DNA from: Syntrophomonadaceae bacterium
Lineage (GTDB): Bacteria > Bacillota > Syntrophomonadia > Syntrophomonadales > DTU052
NCBI GenBank assembly: GCA_012729505.1
Contig: JAAYDA010000021.1
Location: 1 to 53,126, forward strand
DNA length: 53,126 bases
Direction of reading: 5' to 3'
Shown piece after piece: positions 18,282 through 25,732 of this stretch; the stretch's first letter is position 1, and every line of letters starts with the position of its first letter. A program made the position numbers and the translations under genes. Under the pieces are notes generated by a model that saw nothing but the letters and a program-made list of their open reading frames with translations, did no database searches and was not told the origin of the DNA.

Positions 18282-19400
18282 GTGGCAAAACCGGACTATT
18301 ATGAGACCCTGGGAGTATCCAACAGCGCTTCCGAGGACGAGATCAAAAAGGCTTATCGCAGCTTGGCACTGAAATATCATCCTGATGTGGCTGAGGACAA
18401 AGAAGCAGCCGCAATAAAAATGAAGGAGATTAATGAGGCTTATGCGGTATTAAGTGATGCGCAAAAACGCCAGCAATATGACCAATTTGGACATGCGGCC
18501 TTTGATCCCAGCCAAGGAATGGGAGCGAACGGATTTGACTTTGACATCGGCGGCGTCGGCGATATCTTTGATATGTTCTTTGGCGGCGGCGGCGGCCGTC
18601 GGCGGCGTACCGGCCCCCAACGAGGTTCTGACCGGGAAATCCAGATCCTGATTGATTTCGAGGATGCGGCTTTTGGCACGCAGAAAGAGGTGCAATATCC
18701 GCGCATGGAGGATTGTGATGTTTGCGAGGGCAGTGGAGCGGAGCCCGGGACTTCTCCGAAAACATGTCCTGCCTGTGATGGCAAGGGTCAGGTGCGCAGT
18801 GTGCAGAGTACTCCCCTGGGGAGATTTGAAACAGTCCGGCCCTGCACTCGTTGTGCCGGTAAAGGTAAAATTGTTGAAAAGCCATGTAAAACCTGTAATG
18901 GACAGGGCAAGGTGCGGCGCAGCCGTCACCTGAAATTACGCATTCCGGCTGGTGTTGACAGCGGTGCCAAGCTTCGTATGCAGAGTGAAGGGGAGCCGGG
19001 AATTAACGGAGGCCCTCCGGGTGATCTCTATGTTTACATTGAAGTGAAACCCCATAAAATCTTTGAACGGCGCGGATCTGACATATATTGCGAAGTTCCC
19101 ATATCATTTGTGCAAGCCGCGTTGGGGGATGAAATAGATGTGCCGGTTTTGGATGGCAGCGGCAGTATAAAAGTGCCGGAAGGGACTCAGACCGGGTCCA
19201 GCTTTACCCTGAAAGGAAAAGGCATCCCTCACGTGCGAGGGCATAGGCGCGGAGACCAGATCGTATTTGTAAAAGTTACAGTTCCTAACAAGCTATCTGA
19301 GAAACAAAAGGATCTTTTGAAAAAGTTCAACGAAGAGGAAGAGAAGAAAAAGGATCGTAAAGGGATATTCGACAAGGTAAAGGATGCTTTTTCGGGATAA
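18282..19400 (+). CDS. dnaJ: co-chaperone DnaJ (Hsp40, type I)
   Basis: DnaJ stimulates DnaK ATPase and delivers substrates. The J-domain occupies residues 4-70 with HPD at 33-35. A Gly/Phe-rich stretch (about 78-112) precedes four CxxCxGxG zinc repeats (about 146-215: [32 protein letters not shown]). Two C-terminal substrate domains complete 372 residues. The start is GTG 18282 after gaaaggtgg. It lies 143 bp after dnaK with a terminator-like hairpin between, so its level may be set separately. Confidence 0.97.
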   Translation: MAKPDYYETLGVSNSASEDEIKKAYRSLALKYHPDVAEDKEAAAIKMKEINEAYAVLSDAQKRQQYDQFGHAAFDPSQGMGANGFDFDIGGVGDIFDMFFGGGGGRRRRTGPQRGSDREIQILIDFEDAAFGTQKEVQYPRMEDCDVCEGSGAEPGTSPKTCPACDGKGQVRSVQSTPLGRFETVRPCTRCAGKGKIVEKPCKTCNGQGKVRRSRHLKLRIPAGVDSGAKLRMQSEGEPGINGGPPGDLYVYIEVKPHKIFERRGSDIYCEVPISFVQAALGDEIDVPVLDGSGSIKVPEGTQTGSSFTLKGKGIPHVRGHRRGDQIVFVKVTVPNKLSEKQKDLLKKFNEEEEKKKDRKGIFDKVKDAFSG

Positions 19401-19414
19401 AGTAAGACTTGATT

Positions 19415-19436
19415 AGATGGAGTTTTAACTCCATCT
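19415..19436. repeat. perfect hairpin after dnaJ
   Basis: agatggagtt / aactccatct, 10 bp with a 2-base loop. There is no T-run, so it may stabilise or process the transcript rather than terminate it; prmA continues in the same direction. Confidence 0.5.
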
Positions 19437-19509
19437 GAATCTTAGTCGCACGGATAAAATACGGAGGCTGCAGGCCATCAGGCCGCATTATCTGATGGGG
19501 GTGAAGATA

Positions 19510-20421
19510 GTGGAATGGAGTGAAATCAGGGTCTCGACAGATGAACCCTGCGCGGATTTTGTCGCAGGGTTGTTTCATGAGTGGGGTGCAGGGGGAGTGA
19601 TAATTGAGGATCCTGCTGCTATTCGGTCGTTTATTGCTCAGGGGATCTGGGATGCTCACAGTTTTGATGATGAGTATTTGAAGGGCGAATACCTGGTGAT
19701 TAGGGCTTTCTTCCCCTCACCTTATGAGCTTTCACAGGAACAGATGGACAATCTTCGTGAGAAGACGGGTCAGAATTGCATAGTAGATGTTTTGACGGTA
19801 CGGGATGAGGAGTGGGCTGATAATTGGAAGGCCTTTTATCATAGTACCCGGGTGGGATCACATCTGGTAGTCAAACCTTCCTGGGAGGATTGCGTGGTTC
19901 ACGATGGGGATATAGTGATTGAGCTGGATCCGGGCATGGCCTTTGGAACCGGGACCCATATTACAACTCGTCAGTGTCTGGAGCTTTTGGAACAGGCCAT
20001 GGCAGGTGGGGAGAAGGTCCTTGATGTTGGCACCGGCTCCGGTATTCTGGCTATTGCTGCCGCTAAGCTGGGAGCACAGACGGTAAAGGCAGTTGATATC
20101 GATCCGGTCGCCATCGAAGTGGCCCGGGAGAATATTAAAGCCAACGGAGTCCTGGGGGCAGTTTCTTTGGAGCAAAGGGATCTGGCTGTTCTGACAGGAA
20201 TAGAAGCTGATACAATTACCGCTAATTTGACTGCGCCGGTTATTAGAAATCTGATAGAGAATCTAACCAATTTGGTTCGAGCTGACGGGCTAATAATCGC
20301 AGCCGGAATTGGCCGGGAGCAATGGCCGGAACTGAAAGAGATTATGGAAAGAAACGGTTTGACTATAGAGAAGATTTTAATCGAGGAAGACTGGGTTGCT
20401 GTTGCGGCACGGAGGTCTTAG
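19510..20421 (+). CDS. prmA: ribosomal protein L11 methyltransferase
   Basis: This SAM-dependent enzyme trimethylates ribosomal protein L11. The N-terminal domain begins MEWSEIRVSTDE, the usual PrmA opening. The Rossmann SAM motif LDVGTGSGILAIAAAKLGA lies near residue 172, followed by AVDIDPVA and ITANLTAPVI in the NPPF-like position. The start is GTG 19510 with ggggg 8-12 bases upstream; the ATG at 19495 would overlap that site. At 303 residues it has normal length. Its stop TAG shares its G with the GTG of rsmE, indicating tight coupling. Confidence 0.92.
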   Translation: MEWSEIRVSTDEPCADFVAGLFHEWGAGGVIIEDPAAIRSFIAQGIWDAHSFDDEYLKGEYLVIRAFFPSPYELSQEQMDNLREKTGQNCIVDVLTVRDEEWADNWKAFYHSTRVGSHLVVKPSWEDCVVHDGDIVIELDPGMAFGTGTHITTRQCLELLEQAMAGGEKVLDVGTGSGILAIAAAKLGAQTVKAVDIDPVAIEVARENIKANGVLGAVSLEQRDLAVLTGIEADTITANLTAPVIRNLIENLTNLVRADGLIIAAGIGREQWPELKEIMERNGLTIEKILIEEDWVAVAARRS

Positions 20422-21170
20422 TGAGGCGCTTTTATGTGGCTCAACAAAATATCACGGATACGATAGTTAGCATAACCGGTGAGGAAGCCCACCACATAGC
20501 CAATGTGCTGCGGATGCATCCCGATGAATCCATTATAATATTTGATGGTTCCGGCTGGGATTACGAGATCAGGCTGCAATCTATTTCGAGCCGGCTGGTT
20601 ACGGGTCATATCATATCCCGCACTTTGAATTCCGCTGAACCTCCCCTATCGATTACTCTGGTGCAAGGTCTGGCCAAAGGTGAAAAAATGGATTTTATTA
20701 TTCAGAAAGCAGTAGAGGTGGGAGTGAACCGGATTATTCCTATTCACTGTGATTATTCGGTGGTCAGGCTGGAAGGGAAAAAGCCGACCGCCAGAGTTGA
20801 ACGCTGGAACCGAATGGCAATAGAGGCTTGTAAACAGTGTGGACGCAGCCAACCCCCTCCAGTGGAAATGGTATCTGGGCTTGAAGACGTTTTGAAAAAA
20901 ACAGCAGACCGGCCCCGGATAATTTTCTATGAGCAGAGTAAGGAACGGGGATTGAATGATATTATTAACCAACATCGCCGGCTTTTCCTGGAACAGGGCT
21001 TGACTGTATTTGTTGGCCCGGAGGGAGGCTTCTCTCCGGCAGAGGTCCATAAAGTACAAGAAGCCGGGGGATGGATAGCGGGGTTGGGGCCCCGGATTCT
21101 GCGAACCGAGACTGCCGGCTTGGTGGCATTATCTATCCTTATGTGGGAGTTAGGGGATTTGAGGGCATAA
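20421..21170 (+). CDS. rsmE: 16S rRNA m3U1498 methyltransferase RsmE
   Basis: This SPOUT-class methyltransferase modifies U1498 of 16S rRNA. It begins MRRFYVAQQNI and carries EEAHHIANVLRM in the N-terminal PUA-like domain. The C-terminal SPOUT knot has FVGPEGGFSPAEV and LGPRILRTETAGL, both strongly conserved. The start is GTG 20421, overlapping the prmA stop by 1 base, with cggaggt upstream. At 249 residues it has standard length. The order dnaJ-prmA-rsmE-mtaB is conserved in Firmicutes. Confidence 0.93.
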   Translation: MRRFYVAQQNITDTIVSITGEEAHHIANVLRMHPDESIIIFDGSGWDYEIRLQSISSRLVTGHIISRTLNSAEPPLSITLVQGLAKGEKMDFIIQKAVEVGVNRIIPIHCDYSVVRLEGKKPTARVERWNRMAIEACKQCGRSQPPPVEMVSGLEDVLKKTADRPRIIFYEQSKERGLNDIINQHRRLFLEQGLTVFVGPEGGFSPAEVHKVQEAGGWIAGLGPRILRTETAGLVALSILMWELGDLRA

Positions 21171-21173
21171 GAT

Positions 21174-22592
21174 ATGGAAAATGGCTTTAAGCAGAAGGAG
21201 GCAGATCAAATTATAACTGAAGATGAAAGACCTTTTGCTTCGGCGTCCGGGTTCGATGCCGAAGGCGTCGGGGACAGACATCATTTTCAGACCACTGATC
21301 AAGGCCTCAGAATAGCCTTTGCCACTTTGGGGTGCAAGGTAAATCAGGTGGAGATTGAGGCTCTCCGGGAGGAATTTGTTCAAAACGGATATCAGCCGGT
21401 TGAATTCACTGATACCGCTGATATTTACGTAATTAATACCTGTGCGGTAACTGGTGCGGCGGAGAAAAAGTCCCGGGCCATGATGCGCCGGGCCAAGAGG
21501 AAAAACCCCCTTGGTCTGGTGATTGTAACCGGATGTTATGGTCAGGTGGCAGCCCAAAGCATATCTGAGCTTCCTGAAGTGGATCTGGTGGTATCCAATA
21601 ACGACAAAGAATATCTTCTTGACATGCTCAACCGGTATTTGCGAAATGAACAGCCGGTATGTGAGAATCAGCCGCGCCCGTTAAGAACGGTGAAATATAC
21701 CTTTCATCATCCCCGTACCCGGGGGTTCGTCAAAATCCAGGATGGATGCGACAGCTTTTGCTCTTACTGTATCGTACCCCTGGCCCGCGGACGGATCAGG
21801 AGCAAGCTGCCCCATCAGGTTAGGGAAGAGGTTCGGAACCTGGCAGCCATGGGCTATAGGGAAATTGTATTAAATGGAATCCATCTTGGCAATTATGGGA
21901 AAGATTTAGAAGGATGGAAACTATCGTCGCTGTTAAGATCTATTCTGGAGGAGGTACCGGGAAACTATCGAATTCGCTTGGGATCCCTGGAACCCAATGA
22001 GGTTGATCAGGAGCTGATAGAAATAATTCAAAGAGATAATCGTTTCTGCAAACATCTGCATATACCTTTGCAGAGTGGAAGCGATAAAATATTAAAATCC
22101 ATGAATCGATCCTATACCTCGGATCAATATCTGGATTTACTGCAGGAGCTGTTTCGGGTTGATCCGAAAATGGGTCTTACCGCTGATGTGATGGTTGGTT
22201 TTCCTGGTGAAGGACGGCAGGAATATGAGGATACCCTGGAATTAGTTCAAAAAAGTCCTCTTAACGATTTGCACGTTTTTCGTTATTCATCCCGCCCCGG
22301 GACCAAGGCTGCTGTTATGCCGGATCAAATTAATGAAAAGGCAAAAGCGGAGCGCAGCCATTCGCTTATTAAAGTGGGCCGAAATCTAAGAGAAAAATTT
22401 CTCGATAGCCTGATAAATTACGATTTATCGGTATTAACCGAAGAAGTTGCCGATATGGGAGTTAAAGGCTTGAGTGAAAACTATGTGGAAGTACTTTTGC
22501 CTTCCGGAGTGGAATTGAATCAGCTTCATCAGATCAGGATCAGGCAACGTCAGGAATCGACATTACTTGGCGAAGTTGTCGAACAGTTTTAG
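21174..22592 (+). CDS. mtaB: tRNA t6A37 methylthiotransferase MtaB
   Basis: This radical SAM enzyme adds a methylthio group to t6A37 of tRNAs reading ANN codons. The UPF0004 domain starts LRIAFATLGCKVNQVE (about 44-59). The radical SAM motif CDSFCSYC is near residue 192, with a C-terminal TRAM-like domain. The first 43 residues before the conserved start are an acidic extension not usual in the family; no alternative start with a ribosome binding site exists nearer. A 7-bp inverted repeat (cttcggc/gccgaag, near 21238-21264) lies in that extension. It follows rsmE by 3 bp. Confidence 0.92.
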   Translation: MENGFKQKEADQIITEDERPFASASGFDAEGVGDRHHFQTTDQGLRIAFATLGCKVNQVEIEALREEFVQNGYQPVEFTDTADIYVINTCAVTGAAEKKSRAMMRRAKRKNPLGLVIVTGCYGQVAAQSISELPEVDLVVSNNDKEYLLDMLNRYLRNEQPVCENQPRPLRTVKYTFHHPRTRGFVKIQDGCDSFCSYCIVPLARGRIRSKLPHQVREEVRNLAAMGYREIVLNGIHLGNYGKDLEGWKLSSLLRSILEEVPGNYRIRLGSLEPNEVDQELIEIIQRDNRFCKHLHIPLQSGSDKILKSMNRSYTSDQYLDLLQELFRVDPKMGLTADVMVGFPGEGRQEYEDTLELVQKSPLNDLHVFRYSSRPGTKAAVMPDQINEKAKAERSHSLIKVGRNLREKFLDSLINYDLSVLTEEVADMGVKGLSENYVEVLLPSGVELNQLHQIRIRQRQESTLLGEVVEQF

Positions 22593-22600
22593 AGCTTCCG

Positions 22601-22677
22601 GCTTGTTTCATGTCAACGAAAATATTACAATAAAATAGGACGTATGTTGCCATATATAGCCTATGCATGGCAACATA
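22601..22677 (+). promoter_or_regulatory. possible promoter with an 11-bp inverted repeat before the HIT gene
   Basis: TTGTTT, 17 bases, TACAAT is a weak promoter match. Downstream is tatgttgccat (22643-22653) / atggcaacata (22667-22677), a perfect 11-bp dyad. It could be an operator, or the weak terminator of mtaB (only TTT follows). Confidence 0.4.
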
Positions 22678-22767
22678 TTTCGAGGTTATCAGTGTAGACA
22701 ATTCGCGGTATTCAATAGAGGAGATTTTCGGTTATCGTTGAATTTATGAAATGTAGGGGGTGAAAGA

Positions 22768-23121
22768 TTGGCTGATTGCCTTTTTTGCAGGATGATCGAC
22801 AAAGAGCTTAACGCCTCTGTCGTTTATGAAGATAAATACGTGTTTGCTATTAATGATATTAATCCCCAGGCACCCGTTCATGTGTTGATAATGCCCAAGC
22901 AGCACATATCCAGCTTAGATGACGCCACTGAGCAAAATCTGGAATTATTAGGCCATATACAACTACGCGCCCGGGAAATAGCCCGACAATTAGGTTTGGA
23001 AGGACATTTTCGTCTGACTACCAATTGTGGAGAGAAAGCCGGGCAAAGAGTTTTTCATTTGCATTACCACCTTCTGGGTGGCGATTTGCTTGACGTTGGG
23101 GTGGGCCAAGGAGTAAAATAA
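22768..23121 (+). CDS. HIT family (HINT-like) nucleotide hydrolase
   Basis: This histidine-triad protein likely hydrolyses nucleoside phosphoramidates such as AMP-lysine. The triad HLHYHLLGG has His 97, 99 and 101. The N-terminal CLFC (4-7) is part of the common zinc site of this subfamily. At 117 residues it is a typical HINT length. TTG 22768 follows tagggggtgaaaga. It precedes rpsU closely, a common Firmicutes arrangement. The physiological substrate is not known. Confidence 0.9.
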   Translation: MADCLFCRMIDKELNASVVYEDKYVFAINDINPQAPVHVLIMPKQHISSLDDATEQNLELLGHIQLRAREIARQLGLEGHFRLTTNCGEKAGQRVFHLHYHLLGGDLLDVGVGQGVK

Positions 23122-23161
23122 AGGGGTATGCTAATGGCTATCGGAGGAGGGGAGGGAGACA

Positions 23162-23347
23162 ATGAGCGAAGTTAAAGTTGGAAAAAATGAATCTTTAGAT
23201 AGTGCGATAAAGAGATTTAAACGTTCCTGCCAACGTGCAGGTATCATGCAGGATATGCGTAAACATGAGCATTACGACAAACCCAGTGTCAGAAGAAAGA
23301 AGAAGGCCGAAGCCGCCAGGAAAAAGAAGAAGAAATTAGGGAGGTAA
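23162..23347 (+). CDS. rpsU: 30S ribosomal protein bS21
   Basis: This small, very basic 30S subunit protein helps mRNA binding and initiation. It has 61 residues, beginning [20 protein letters not shown] and ending in a lysine/arginine run ([18 protein letters not shown]), both characteristic. ATG 23162 follows ggaggggagggaga. It lies 3 bp before yqeY and shares its terminator. Confidence 0.97.
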   Translation: MSEVKVGKNESLDSAIKRFKRSCQRAGIMQDMRKHEHYDKPSVRRKKKAEAARKKKKKLGR

Positions 23348-23350
23348 ACG

Positions 23351-23803
23351 ATGTCCCTAAAGGAGTCTCTATCCCACGATTTGAAAGCGGCCATGAAGCA
23401 AAGAGATGAAAAATTAAAGGTTTCAGTGATTAGATTGCTGAAGGCAGCTATTCAATACGAAGAAAAGGATAAACGCCGCGAACTGAGTGATGAGGAAGTT
23501 ATAGAGGTTACTGCCCGAGAAATCAAAAAACGGCAGGAGTCGATTCCGGATTATCAACGGGCCGGCAGGGAAGAGACAGTTAAACAACTAAATGAAGAAA
23601 TAGAATTTCTTCGTACCTACCTCCCCCAACAGTTGACTGAGGAAGAGATCCGCAGCCTGATTGTGAAGGCTATTAAGGATACCGGCGCCCAGGGGACCAA
23701 AGACATGGGTAAGGTTATGAAAGTAGTCATCACCCAGACCAGAGGCCGGGCTGACGGGAAATTAGTTAACAACCTGGTAAAGCAATTACTTGTAACAGAC
23801 TGA
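23351..23803 (+). CDS. yqeY: GatB/YqeY domain protein
   Basis: This 150-residue protein is homologous to the C-terminal tRNA-recognition tail of GatB/GatE amidotransferases. It begins MSLKESLSHDLKAAMKQRDE and has IKKRQESIPDYQRAGRE and YLPQQLTEEEI, as in YqeY. Its function is not settled; a role in tRNA-dependent reactions is assumed. It overlaps no gene, follows rpsU by 3 bp and ends the long lepA-side gene run. In Bacillus the next conserved genes are yqfA-yqfC-yqfD, which here begin only at 28.3 kb. Confidence 0.93.
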   Translation: MSLKESLSHDLKAAMKQRDEKLKVSVIRLLKAAIQYEEKDKRRELSDEEVIEVTAREIKKRQESIPDYQRAGREETVKQLNEEIEFLRTYLPQQLTEEEIRSLIVKAIKDTGAQGTKDMGKVMKVVITQTRGRADGKLVNNLVKQLLVTD

Positions 23804-23838
23804 AGCCTGGCAGACGATTCTGACCGGGCTTCATTTTT
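23802..23838 (+). terminator. intrinsic terminator after yqeY
   Basis: gaagcc...gggcttc with an inner tggcaga/ttctgacc stem, then ATTTTT. It overlaps the yqeY stop codon. Confidence 0.85.
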
Positions 23839-23858
23839 CTAGTGAAGGGATGATTTAG

Positions 23859-23975
23859 ATGTCTTTTATGAACCGGGGAATGCAAAAGAAGAACCAGCGA
23901 ACTGCTTTATACGTCATCGTTATTCTAGTCATTCTCAGCTTCCTTCTCACCATAATCATGCCAATTTTTGTGTAG
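23859..23975 (+). CDS. 38-residue single-pass membrane peptide
   Basis: ATG 23859 opens a 38-codon frame: a basic polar head (MSFMNRGMQKKNQR) followed by one strongly hydrophobic helix (about residues 16-36) and an immediate stop. A moderate site (gaaggga, 23844-23850) lies 8 bases upstream. It is flanked by its own terminators on both sides, which argues for a real transcription unit. I do not recognise a family. The pattern fits small membrane proteins such as regulators or toxin-like peptides, but no antitoxin gene or antisense RNA is evident. Confidence 0.5.
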   Translation: MSFMNRGMQKKNQRTALYVIVILVILSFLLTIIMPIFV

Positions 23976-23987
23976 TAAAAAAGAGGA

Positions 23988-24028
23988 GACAGGTTTTTTG
24001 ATGGTCAAGAAACCTGTCTTGTTTTCTT
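23988..24028 (+). terminator. intrinsic terminator after the small membrane peptide
   Basis: gacaggttt (23988-23996) / aaacctgtc (24010-24018), then ttgttttctt. A strong stem followed by a U-rich tract. Confidence 0.85.
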
Positions 24029-24063
24029 GCCGGTTAATAATTTTGGGTATCCTTCAGCAGTAA

Positions 24064-25056
24064 GCTGAATTTCATAGCCGCCCGTTTTATTTATCCGCCT
24101 GGAACATCTGGGGGCATCAACCCCTGGCCCGGAAAATAAACGGCGCCTATTACTATTACCTCTACAACGGCCACGGGGATGTCATCGCCCTCACCGATGA
24201 AAACGGAAACCTGGTCAATACCTATGAATACGACGAATGGGGAAATATTCTGAGCCAGACAGAACAAATAGCCAACCCCATCAAATATGCCGGGGAATAT
24301 TATGACGAAGAAAGCGGACTGTATTACCTGAGAGCCCGGTACTACGACCCGGTGCTGGGCCGGTTCATAGCCAATGACCCATATGAGGGAAATCTCACCG
24401 ATCCTTTAAGCTGGAACCCTTATATCTATTGTGCCGACAATCCCCTTATCTACATCGATCCGGATGGAAAGTGGCTTGTGGGTGTGATAGGGTCTGTGGT
24501 GGGAGCGATAGCCGGTTCAGTAGCAGTGGCCGCAGGAACTGCCAAGGTAGCTGATGCCATTACCGGAACCAAATCCTCCAGCAAAATATACAAGGATACC
24601 AAAGCTTATCTAACCTCCAGCGAAGCTAAAAAAGCTTATATGTATACCGTGGTCGCAGTAGGCACCGGCGCGGTGGGAAAAGGAAGCATCGAAGGAGTTG
24701 CCTACGTAAAACAGGTGATGGAGAAACTTCGTTCGCATCCTATTGTGCGTACAATAGAAGAACAAATAATCACCTTCAGTTACCGTCATCTGGATAAAAT
24801 TATTGCAATCCAGGAAACAGCCGATGATTTGGTCAAACCCGGTGCTCCCCAGACCCTTTTGGGAAAGGGGAAGGCAGTCTATAATGCAACCGCTCCCCAC
24901 GCAAAAGCAGCCGCTAATTATGTGAAAGAAGCCGTGCCCAAGAAAATAAACCAGGTAAAACAAACTTATGTACAGTTCAAAACCATGGTGGAAAAACAAT
25001 TGGGCAAGGCTCAAGTCTTTATTCAGCAGAAAGGTGAACAGATCAAAGGCTTGTAA
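24064..25056 (+). pseudogene. 5'-truncated RHS/YD-repeat protein with variable C-terminal domain
   Basis: From the stop at 24061 the frame stays open to 25056 but has no credible start, and the thousand-residue RHS barrel is missing. What remains is the end of the RHS core: YYYLYNGHGDVIALTDENGN, YEYDEWGNIL, ESGLYYLRARYYDPVLGRFI and the closing NPYIYCADNPLIYIDPDG. After DPDG comes a unique tail of about 190 residues with a Gly/Ala-rich hydrophobic start and a lysine-rich helical end. I recognise no toxin fold in it. In intact RHS proteins this tail is a polymorphic toxin. The next gene is placed where an immunity gene would be. Probably an orphan toxin-immunity cassette left from a larger locus. 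Confidence 0.8.
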
Positions 25057-25137
25057 ACGATGCGGTAAAATCAGTCCCGCGGGGTTACACTCTGTAATGA
25101 CTAGCGGAAAAATCAATAGCAGTGAGGAGGCCAAAGT

Positions 25138-25635
25138 ATGGAGAACGAGTTCCTGTTTGAGATGGTAGAAGAATATTTCAAAATACATAACACCGGGCCC
25201 CGAAAATGGAACTTTCATACCTTCTGGTACTGGAAGAACCTGCCTCTCAAGCGGCTCAAACAGGCCAGAGAATACTTCGCACCTTATGACGAAACCCTGG
25301 AACGACCATTGTTGGTCATGACCGACAACGGTTTTGGTAAACTATTTAGAGGAATTCTAATCACTAATATTAAGTTTTATTATCATTTAAATCTAAACGC
25401 CAATTTGCTCTTTGGGATTAAAACTACGAAAGGAATTATTTCTTTGGCCGATATGTACAGTATCGATATCCAATACCCTAAAAGTGCTGGGGCCTGGCTG
25501 CTGGTAAACGGGGAGAAAGAAGCTTATATCGCCGGCTATTCAAAAGGTATAGTGGACGAGGATGAAGCCACTCCTTTCAAAAAGGCGGTGAACCATGTAC
25601 TCCAGGCCCTTCATCATAGGGAGCCGAAGGAGTAG
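25138..25635 (+). CDS. unrecognised protein, candidate RHS immunity protein
   Basis: 165 residues with a strong gaggagg site 9 bases before ATG 25138. There is no signal peptide and no membrane helix, so it is likely cytoplasmic. The middle (about 60-125: LLVMTDNGFGKLFRGILITN, then an ISLADMYSIDI strand and AWLLVNGEKEAYI) alternates like the beta-sandwich of bacterial PH-like domains, but this is only an impression. It lies 81 bp after the RHS tail in the same direction, the normal position of a cognate immunity gene. Confidence 0.6.
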   Translation: MENEFLFEMVEEYFKIHNTGPRKWNFHTFWYWKNLPLKRLKQAREYFAPYDETLERPLLVMTDNGFGKLFRGILITNIKFYYHLNLNANLLFGIKTTKGIISLADMYSIDIQYPKSAGAWLLVNGEKEAYIAGYSKGIVDEDEATPFKKAVNHVLQALHHREPKE

Positions 25636-25654
25636 AGGATAGAACCGGGACTAG

Positions 25655-25691
25655 ATGGACCAAGGCCGCCGTGTTGGCGGCCTTGGTCTAT
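25655..25691. terminator. strong inverted repeat between convergent genes
   Basis: gaccaaggccgcc (25658-25670), gtgtt, ggcggccttggtc (25676-25688): 13 bp perfect, extendable by three weaker pairs. It lies between the convergent immunity-like and anti-sigma genes. Neither strand has a clear T-run, so factor-independent termination is uncertain. Confidence 0.45.
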
Positions 25692-25732
25692 GCCATGGAA
25701 GAAAAACAATCAATAACTCTTGTATTGAGCGC

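Noticed and set aside
24968-25168. Alternative-frame 66-codon gene with a CxxC at the end of the RHS tail
   Set aside because: It lies across the RHS frame and the next ribosome binding site, with no start signal; taken as chance.
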